The translations under genes were made by a program, and so were the position numbers. A DNA stretch of 39,760 nucleotides from Pseudomonadota bacterium (GTDB taxonomy: Bacteria > Pseudomonadota > Gammaproteobacteria > Steroidobacterales > Steroidobacteraceae). The stretch covers positions 1 through 39,760 of the forward strand of contig JANYBG010000250.1 of the NCBI GenBank assembly GCA_025360865.1, in the 5' to 3' direction. Positions 35,041-39,760 of this stretch are shown one piece after another. Position 1 is the first letter of the stretch. Each line of letters opens with the position of its first letter. Under the pieces are notes generated by a model. It made no database searches and was not told the DNA's origin. It was given only the letters and a program-made list of their open reading frames with translations.

Positions 35041-35565
35041 ATGCGCGGCAACACCAACGTATTCCTGATCGGCCCGATGGGCTCCGGCAAGACCGCAGTG
35101 GGTCGACAGGTCGCCCGTGGCCTCAAGCTGCCCTTCCACGACAGTGACGTCGAGATCGAGCGACGCACGGGGGTGGACATCCCGTTCATCTTCGAAAAGG
35201 AGGGCGAGGCGGGTTTTCGCGAACGCGAGCGCGAGGCGCTCGAGGCGCTCGCCGCGCTCGAGGGCATCGTGCTGGCCACCGGTGGCGGGGCGGTGCTGCT
35301 GCCGCAGAACCGGCGGCTGCTCGCGGCGCGTGGCCGAGTGGTTTACCTCGAGACCTCGGTCGCGCAGCAGGCCCACCGGGTGCGCTACGGGCGCCACCGG
35401 CCCCTGCTGTCCGAGGGGGATCCCACGTTGCGGCTCGGGCAGCTGATGGAAGCCCGCGCGCCGCTGTACGCGCAGATCGCCGACATCACTGTGCCTACGG
35501 ACGGGCGGCGCGTGCAGGCGGTGGCCGAGCAGATCCTACGCGAGCTTATTGAAATGAGCGCCTAG
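35041..35565 (+). CDS. aroK: Shikimate kinase
   Basis: Phosphorylates shikimate at the 3-hydroxyl in the pathway to aromatic amino acids. 174 residues from the ATG at 35041; the frame extends upstream without conservation. The P-loop GPMGSGKT is at residues 11-18. The shikimate-binding DSD (FHDSDVEIERRTG), ATGGGAVL (Walker B-like, Gly-rich) and RYGRHRPLL (lid Arg) follow. The pilQ-aroK-aroB order is widespread in gammaproteobacteria. The ribosome site is weak. Confidence 0.97.
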   Translation: MRGNTNVFLIGPMGSGKTAVGRQVARGLKLPFHDSDVEIERRTGVDIPFIFEKEGEAGFREREREALEALAALEGIVLATGGGAVLLPQNRRLLAARGRVVYLETSVAQQAHRVRYGRHRPLLSEGDPTLRLGQLMEARAPLYAQIADITVPTDGRRVQAVAEQILRELIEMSA

Positions 35566-35653
35566 CGCCCCGCACCCGGGACGCGCCCGCGCCGGCTCAC
35601 GTATACTGCGCGTCGCCCGTTTTCCCGCGGGCGGCGCGCCTGATCTCAACCTC

Positions 35654-36739
35654 GTGCATACCCTGAACGTCGAACTCGGTTCCCGCGGCTACCCCATCCT
35701 CATCGACGCGGGACTACTGGGTCATGCCCAGTCATTCGCGCGGCTGGCCGCCCGCGACGCGCTCATCGTCAGCAACACCACCGTCGCCCCGCTGTACATG
35801 GCCGCTCTCAGGGACAGTCTGGGATCGCGCCGGGTGGTCGAGGTGATACTGCCTGACGGGGAGGCGCACAAGACGCTTGCGAACATGGCGCGCGTGATCG
35901 ATGTGCTAGTCGCGAACCGTTTCGCCCGCGACTGCGCCGTCATCGCCCTGGGTGGCGGGGTGGTCGGGGATCTCGCTGGCTTCGCCGCTTCCTGCTACCA
36001 GCGCGGCGTGGCTTTCGTGCAGGTGCCCACGACGCTGCTGGCCCAAGTGGACTCCGCGGTGGGCGGCAAGACCGGGGTCAACCATGTCGGCGGGAAGAAC
36101 CTCTTGGGGGCTTTCCACCAGCCGGCGCTGGTGGTGTGCGACACCTCGACGCTTGCGACGCTGCCATCGCGCGAACTGCGGGCGGGGCTGGCCGAGGTGA
36201 TCAAGTACGGCCTGATCTGCGATGCCGCGCTGCTTGGCTGGTTGGAGGAGCACCTGGGGCAGCTGCTCGGCAAGGCGCCGGAGGCCCTCGGCCACGTGAT
36301 TTTGCGCTCATGCCAGATCAAGGCGGAGATCGTCGGGCGTGATGAGCGCGAACAGGGGGAGCGTGCGCTCTTGAACCTCGGGCATACCTTCGGGCACGCG
36401 GTCGAATCGGCTACTTCGTACAAGGAGTGGCTGCACGGGGAGGCGGTTGGGGCGGGCCTGAGCATGGCGGCCACGATGTCGCGCGAGTGTGGGCTGATCA
36501 GCGACGAGGACGCTGAGCGCGTCCGCCGCCTGATCGAGCTCGCTGGTCTGCCGACGCAGGTGCCGACGGTCACGCCCGACCAGATGCTCGAACACATGCG
36601 CATCGACAAGAAGGTGCTCGGCGGGCGGCTGCGGCTGGTGTTGCTGCGCCGGCTCGGCGAGGCATTCGTCACCGCGGACTATCCGCCCGAGGCGCTCGCC
36701 CGCACGCTTGCGGCGCATTGCGGCGAAGGTGCCCCGTGA
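35654..36739 (+). CDS. aroB: 3-dehydroquinate synthase
   Basis: NAD- and metal-dependent cyclisation of DAHP to 3-dehydroquinate, the second step of the shikimate pathway. 361 residues from a GTG at 35654 that begins the conserved HTLNVELGSRGYPILI. Signatures are VILPDGEAHKTL, ALGGGVVGDLAGFAAS, FVQVPTTLLAQVDSAVGGKT, GVNHVGGKNLLGAFHQP, LAEVIKYGLI and NLGHTFGHAVE (zinc His residues). A TATACT box at 35602-35607 could be the -10 of its own promoter in the 88-base gap after aroK; the -35 is not clear. Its stop overlaps the dgt start (GTGA). Confidence 0.97.
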   Translation: MHTLNVELGSRGYPILIDAGLLGHAQSFARLAARDALIVSNTTVAPLYMAALRDSLGSRRVVEVILPDGEAHKTLANMARVIDVLVANRFARDCAVIALGGGVVGDLAGFAASCYQRGVAFVQVPTTLLAQVDSAVGGKTGVNHVGGKNLLGAFHQPALVVCDTSTLATLPSRELRAGLAEVIKYGLICDAALLGWLEEHLGQLLGKAPEALGHVILRSCQIKAEIVGRDEREQGERALLNLGHTFGHAVESATSYKEWLHGEAVGAGLSMAATMSRECGLISDEDAERVRRLIELAGLPTQVPTVTPDQMLEHMRIDKKVLGGRLRLVLLRRLGEAFVTADYPPEALARTLAAHCGEGAP

Positions 36740-37905
36740 ACCAGGTCCCGGCCGAGGCCGTGCTCGCTCCCTACGCCGCCCACGACGAACAGTCGCGCGG
36801 CCGGCGTGTGCCGGAGAGCAAGCCCGAGTTTCGCGGCGAGTTCCAGCGTGACCGGGACCGCATCATCCATTCCAACGCGTTCCGGCGCCTGGTCTACAAG
36901 ACACAGGTCTTCGTGAACCATGAGGGCGACCTGTACCGCACGCGGGTCACCCACTCCATCGAGGTCGCGCAGATCGCCCGCTCGGTCGCCCTGGCGCTGC
37001 ACCTGAACGAGGCGCTGACCGAGGCGATCTCACTTGCGCATGACTTGGGCCACACTCCCTTCGGTCATGCGGGCCAGGACGCACTTAATGAGTGCATGCG
37101 TGACTACGGTGGCTTCGAGCACAACCTGCAGTCGCTGCGCGTCGTGGATGAGTTGGAGGAGCGCTACGCTCAGTTCCGGGGACTCAACCTCACCTTCGAA
37201 TGTCGCGAGGGAATCCTCAAGCACGCTTCAGCGCGCAACGCGCGCGAGCTGGGCGAGCTTGGCGAGCGCTTCATCAAGCGCCAGCAGCCGGGTCTCGAGG
37301 CGCAGATCGCCAACCTCGCCGATGAGATCGCCTACAACAACCATGACGTGGACGATGGCATCCGGGCGCAACTGATCGACCTGCCTGCGTTGCGCGAAGT
37401 GCGCATGTTTCGGCGCCAGTACGATGAGGTGGCGCGGCAATACCCCGACCTTGGCGAGCGGCGCGTGGTTCACGAGACCATCCGCCGGATGATCAACTAC
37501 ATCGTCATCGATTTCATCCACACGACGCAGGCCCAGCTTGATTTGGCTAAGCCTCGATCGATCGATGAGGTGCGCGCGCACTCCAAGCCCCTGGCGATGC
37601 TAAGCGAGCCCTGCTTCGAGGAACATATCGAGCTTAAGTCCTTCCTGCGCGAGCACGTCTACCGGCACTACAAGGTGCTGCGCATGACCTCCAAGGCGCG
37701 CCGTGTTCTGCAGCAGATGTTCGCCGCGTTCTTCAAAGACGTCAGCCTGATGCCGACGGAGCACCGTGACCAGGCGCTGCGCGCGGAGCAGGCCGGTGGA
37801 GAGTCTGGGCGCGCCCGCGCGGTGGCCGATTACATCGCCGGCATGACCGATCGCTACGCGATTCTTGAGCACCGACGCCTGTTCGAGCCGGGCGAGCGAA
37901 CGTAG
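36736..37905 (+). CDS. dgt: dGTPase-like deoxynucleoside triphosphate triphosphohydrolase
   Basis: HD-superfamily enzyme that splits dNTPs to deoxynucleoside and tripolyphosphate. The GTG at 36736 overlaps the aroB stop by four bases and gives 389 residues. Metal-binding residues: H in RVTHSIEVAQIAR, HD in AHDLGHTPFGHAG, and D in DEIAYNNHDVDDG. The N-terminal FQRDRDRIIHSNAFRRLVYKTQVF is a strong family signature. This is the shorter form (type 2/3), not the roughly 500-residue E. coli enzyme, so dGTP specificity should not be assumed. Two terminator-like hairpins follow. Confidence 0.93.
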   Translation: MNQVPAEAVLAPYAAHDEQSRGRRVPESKPEFRGEFQRDRDRIIHSNAFRRLVYKTQVFVNHEGDLYRTRVTHSIEVAQIARSVALALHLNEALTEAISLAHDLGHTPFGHAGQDALNECMRDYGGFEHNLQSLRVVDELEERYAQFRGLNLTFECREGILKHASARNARELGELGERFIKRQQPGLEAQIANLADEIAYNNHDVDDGIRAQLIDLPALREVRMFRRQYDEVARQYPDLGERRVVHETIRRMINYIVIDFIHTTQAQLDLAKPRSIDEVRAHSKPLAMLSEPCFEEHIELKSFLREHVYRHYKVLRMTSKARRVLQQMFAAFFKDVSLMPTEHRDQALRAEQAGGESGRARAVADYIAGMTDRYAILEHRRLFEPGERT

Positions 37906-37959
37906 CTTTCCCCGCCCCACAAGGGCGCTCTTCACACTTCTTACGACTCGGATCCTCCT

Positions 37960-37992
37960 CACGGGCGGCTTTTTGGCCCGTGCCTGTTTTTG
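37960..37992 (+). terminator. Rho-independent terminator after dgt
   Basis: Stem CACGGGC (37960-37966) / GCCCGTG (37976-37982), nine-base loop, then CCTGTTTTTG. The T-run starts four bases after the stem, slightly imperfect. Confidence 0.6.
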
Positions 37993-38020
37993 TCACGCCT
38001 TCGGCGGGCACGCCCAACCC

Positions 38021-38043
38021 ACTGCTTTAGCAGTAGTTTTTCT
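38021..38043 (+). terminator. Second terminator-like hairpin
   Basis: ACTGC-TTTA-GCAGT stem-loop followed by AGTTTTTCTT. The stem is short but the T-run is good. Together with the hairpin 55 bases upstream it insulates the DUF6502 gene from dgt. Confidence 0.5.
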
Positions 38044-38063
38044 TCTGATCGGACATTCAGCCT

Positions 38064-38109
38064 AGTGCCTGTCACACATCGTTAATTGACATAAGTGCCT
38101 GAAGTGCCT
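38064..38109 (+). repeat. Three AGTGCCT direct repeats around a promoter
   Basis: AGTGCCT occurs at 38064-38070, 38094-38100 and 38103-38109. The first lies upstream of the -35; the other two lie in the promoter spacer and touch the -10. Such a layout suits an operator, but no regulator is known. Confidence 0.55.
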
Positions 38110-38114
38110 AGAGT
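38086..38114 (+). promoter_or_regulatory. Near-consensus sigma70 promoter of the DUF6502 gene
   Basis: Perfect -35 TTGACA (38086-38091), a 17-base spacer, and -10 TAGAGT (38109-38114, four of six). Transcription would start about 38121, which excludes the ATG at 38116 and favours the one at 38140. Confidence 0.55.
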
Positions 38115-38139
38115 TATGTCACAACAACAGCGTTCCCAC

Positions 38140-39081
38140 ATGAACAAATCCGCCCGAGAAAAAGAAGCGGTTCTGAACGTGTTCGCATCCTTGGTGCGTC
38201 CACTCACCCGCGTCGCATTTGAATACGGAATCTCCGCCAGCGAGATCTCGGGTGCTATCCGCCGGACCTACATACAGGCGCTTGAAGAGCGACTAATCGG
38301 TCAAAAGAGAGTCACGACGGATGCGCGCATCGCCGCCGTGGCCGGTCTGACCAAGTCGGATGTCTCCGCATTGCGCGAGGCCACTCGCGCGGGCGCTCCG
38401 CACAGCCTTCGCGCGACCGTGAGCCTCGATCAGGTAACCAACCTGCTCACCGTGTGGCACACGCTGAGCGGTTACTCGGGAGCGTACGGGCTGGCGCTCG
38501 AGCTGGATTTGCTGCCCACGCTGGGCTCACCGCGGAAGAGTTTTCGCGAGCTGGTGACGGCTGCGTGTCCAGGAGCGGACACGGAGGCACTGTTGGATGA
38601 GTTGGTTGCGTCCGGGTCGATTGAAGTGATTGATTCTTCGACCGTTCGCTGCCTCTCGCGTGCGTATTTGCCGCAAGGCGCGGACGTTAAGCGCATTGAA
38701 CGAATGGGTCGATTTTTGTCGAGTGTGACTGCCAGCTTCGTTCACAACCTTTTGCGCCTCGGTGCGGATCCACTTTATTTCGAGAGAGCGGTCGTATCCG
38801 ACGAGCTGTTGTCGGAATCAGGCCGAGACAGATTCTCAAATCTCGCGAGCGAGCGCGGTCAAGAGCTGCTCACTGAGTTGGATACGTTCCTCACCCGTCT
38901 CGCCGAAGCCGAGCCTAATACGGGCGGGAAAAAGTACGGCGTGGGGATTTATTTTTTCGAAGACCGTGCTTCGGAGGGTGCTGCCGATCTGTCCGACGAG
39001 AATGACCGGATGATTGGCCAGGCTGCTAAGCCGCGCATCGTGGAGATTGACGTTTTAGCGGGATTTAGCGGCAAGAAGTAA
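38140..39081 (+). CDS. DUF6502 family protein
   Basis: Uncharacterised protein, 313 residues from the ATG at 38140; an ATG at 38116 would add eight residues but precedes the predicted transcription start. No signal peptide, so probably cytoplasmic. The N-terminal part resembles the DUF6502 pattern: LVRPLTRVAFEYGISASEIS, RRTYIQAL, and a likely helix-turn-helix TDARIAAVAGLTKSDVSAL (about residues 64-82). The middle has SFRELVTAACPG and SGSIEVIDSSTVRCLSRAYL. The C-terminus contains KKYGVGIYFFEDRAS, also typical. DNA binding is plausible from the helix-turn-helix but not shown. It is 25 bases upstream of the exported repeat protein and likely cotranscribed. The GC content is lower than in the rest of the window. 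Confidence 0.82.
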   Translation: MNKSAREKEAVLNVFASLVRPLTRVAFEYGISASEISGAIRRTYIQALEERLIGQKRVTTDARIAAVAGLTKSDVSALREATRAGAPHSLRATVSLDQVTNLLTVWHTLSGYSGAYGLALELDLLPTLGSPRKSFRELVTAACPGADTEALLDELVASGSIEVIDSSTVRCLSRAYLPQGADVKRIERMGRFLSSVTASFVHNLLRLGADPLYFERAVVSDELLSESGRDRFSNLASERGQELLTELDTFLTRLAEAEPNTGGKKYGVGIYFFEDRASEGAADLSDENDRMIGQAAKPRIVEIDVLAGFSGKK

Positions 39082-39106
39082 CCGCATGTTTTTGGGGGAG
39101 AGGAAG

Positions 39107-39760
39107 ATGAAAACTTCAGTTTCAGCAGTTGTCGCGACGCTCATTGCTAGCGCAGTGGCTTCGCAAGGCTCTGCGGGAATTAGTGGGAGTGGGGCCGAAC
39201 TGCTATTGATCGGCCCAGTTGAGGCAATCAACTCGAATGACCACAGCGCTACCGTTCTCGGACAACGAGTCGAAGTGTCGAAACCCGAAGCCTTAACTGT
39301 TGGCGATGCTGTAGCCGTTTTCGGACAGGCCAACGTTGACGGGAGCATTGTCGCGGCCGCAATTCAACCTCGCGGCCTCTATGTTGCCGGTGCGACACCG
39401 GTGTTTCTTGCCGGAACGGTGCAGAAGACTGAGCCCGCGATTGGCCGCATTACCGTTAACGGAATCGCCGTGGACCTCACGTCGGCGATGTCGAACGGCC
39501 CCATGGCGCCCACCATCGGAAGCAAACTGTCTATCTCTGGAACACAGCCAAACATGCGCGGGATGATTCTCGTCAACGGCATCAGCGGCAGCGGCGCCGG
39601 TGTGAACGGGATCAGCGGTAGCGGCGTTCACGGAATCAGTGGCAGTGGTGCCGGTGTGAACGGCATCAGCGGCAGCGGTGCCGGTGTATTGGGGATTAGT
39701 GGCAGTGGCCTGCGCGGAATCAGCGGTAGCGGCGTTCACGGAATCAGTGGCAGTGGTGCC
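39107..39760 (+). CDS. Exported DUF5666-like protein with GISGSG repeats, cut by window end
   Basis: At least 218 residues; the 3' end is outside the window. The ATG at 39107 has a strong GGGGAGAGGA site. A signal peptide (about 1-23, ending ASQGSA) leads to GISGSGAELL. Two related beta-rich modules follow: LLIGPVEAINSNDHSATVLG to DGSIVAAAI (about 31-88), and FLAGTVQKTEPAIGRITVNG to LSISG (about 98-147), both like DUF5666/OB-type units. From residue 158 the chain is a repeat array of GISGSG with spacers AGVN, VH, AGVN, AGVL, LR, VH. The same hexapeptide appears once right after the signal peptide. No function is known. Periplasmic or surface location is inferred from the signal peptide. Confidence 0.8.
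   Translation, partial: MKTSVSAVVATLIASAVASQGSAGISGSGAELLLIGPVEAINSNDHSATVLGQRVEVSKPEALTVGDAVAVFGQANVDGSIVAAAIQPRGLYVAGATPVFLAGTVQKTEPAIGRITVNGIAVDLTSAMSNGPMAPTIGSKLSISGTQPNMRGMILVNGISGSGAGVNGISGSGVHGISGSGAGVNGISGSGAGVLGISGSGLRGISGSGVHGISGSGA
39578..39760 (+). repeat. GISGSG-coding repeat array with 108-bp super-period
   Basis: Seven GISGSG hexapeptide codings begin at 39578, 39608, 39632, 39662, 39692, 39716 and 39740. Spacers are two or four codons, giving 24- or 30-base units. The 42 bases at 39611-39652 recur exactly at 39719-39760, 108 bases later. The array runs off the window. Confidence 0.92.

Noticed and set aside
39578-39760. CRISPR array
   Set aside because: The repeats are in frame, encode GISGSG, have only 6-12-base spacers that are themselves repetitive, and belong to a gene with a signal peptide and ribosome site.

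Overview
The window is a high-GC (roughly two-thirds G+C by eye) chromosomal segment of a gammaproteobacterium. Three gene orders support this: gmk-rpoZ-spoT-ridA-recG, a biotin operon bioB-F-H-C-D that includes bioH, and pilMNOPQ-aroK-aroB-dgt. They resemble Xanthomonadales/Nevskiales/Steroidobacterales-type genomes. That placement is an inference from gene order and composition; no rRNA is present to confirm it.

Layout. From 1 to 9386 everything is on the minus strand. Reading in transcription order: a frameshifted FucP-type sugar permease, ubiA (ubiquinone), bioBFHCD (biotin, coupled by 4-8 base overlaps except at the bioB/bioF junction), a DUF2244 membrane protein, and cytochrome c oxidase subunits II and I (subunit I runs off the left edge). 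A secreted GH92 alpha-mannosidase (9487-11823, plus) is divergent from the broken permease. From 11961 to 20055 comes a minus-strand housekeeping block: PP2C phosphatase, rph, rdgB, gmk, rpoZ, spoT, ridA, recG. Then follow yicC (plus), a decayed RibD/DHFR-like reductase (minus), an epoxide-hydrolase-like enzyme and hemW (plus), rpmE and gltA (plus), and a conserved hypothetical plus PBP1A (minus).

Divergent from PBP1A is the type IV pilus alignment-complex operon pilM-N-O-P-Q, followed by aroK, aroB and dgt. The long pilM leader contains a well-conserved GEMM-I (cyclic di-GMP-I) riboswitch aptamer at about 29411-29493, on the same strand as pilM. This suggests direct second-messenger control of pilus assembly genes.

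The right end (about 38.0-39.76 kb) is visibly less GC-rich. It holds a DUF6502 protein with a near-consensus promoter set among three AGTGCCT repeats. Immediately downstream is an exported DUF5666-like protein whose C-terminus is a GISGSG repeat array cut by the window edge. The riboswitch-pil arrangement and the DUF6502/GISGSG pair are the two most interesting parts of the window. Other points of note are a palindromic DnaA-box pair upstream of rpmE and two frameshifted accessory genes.
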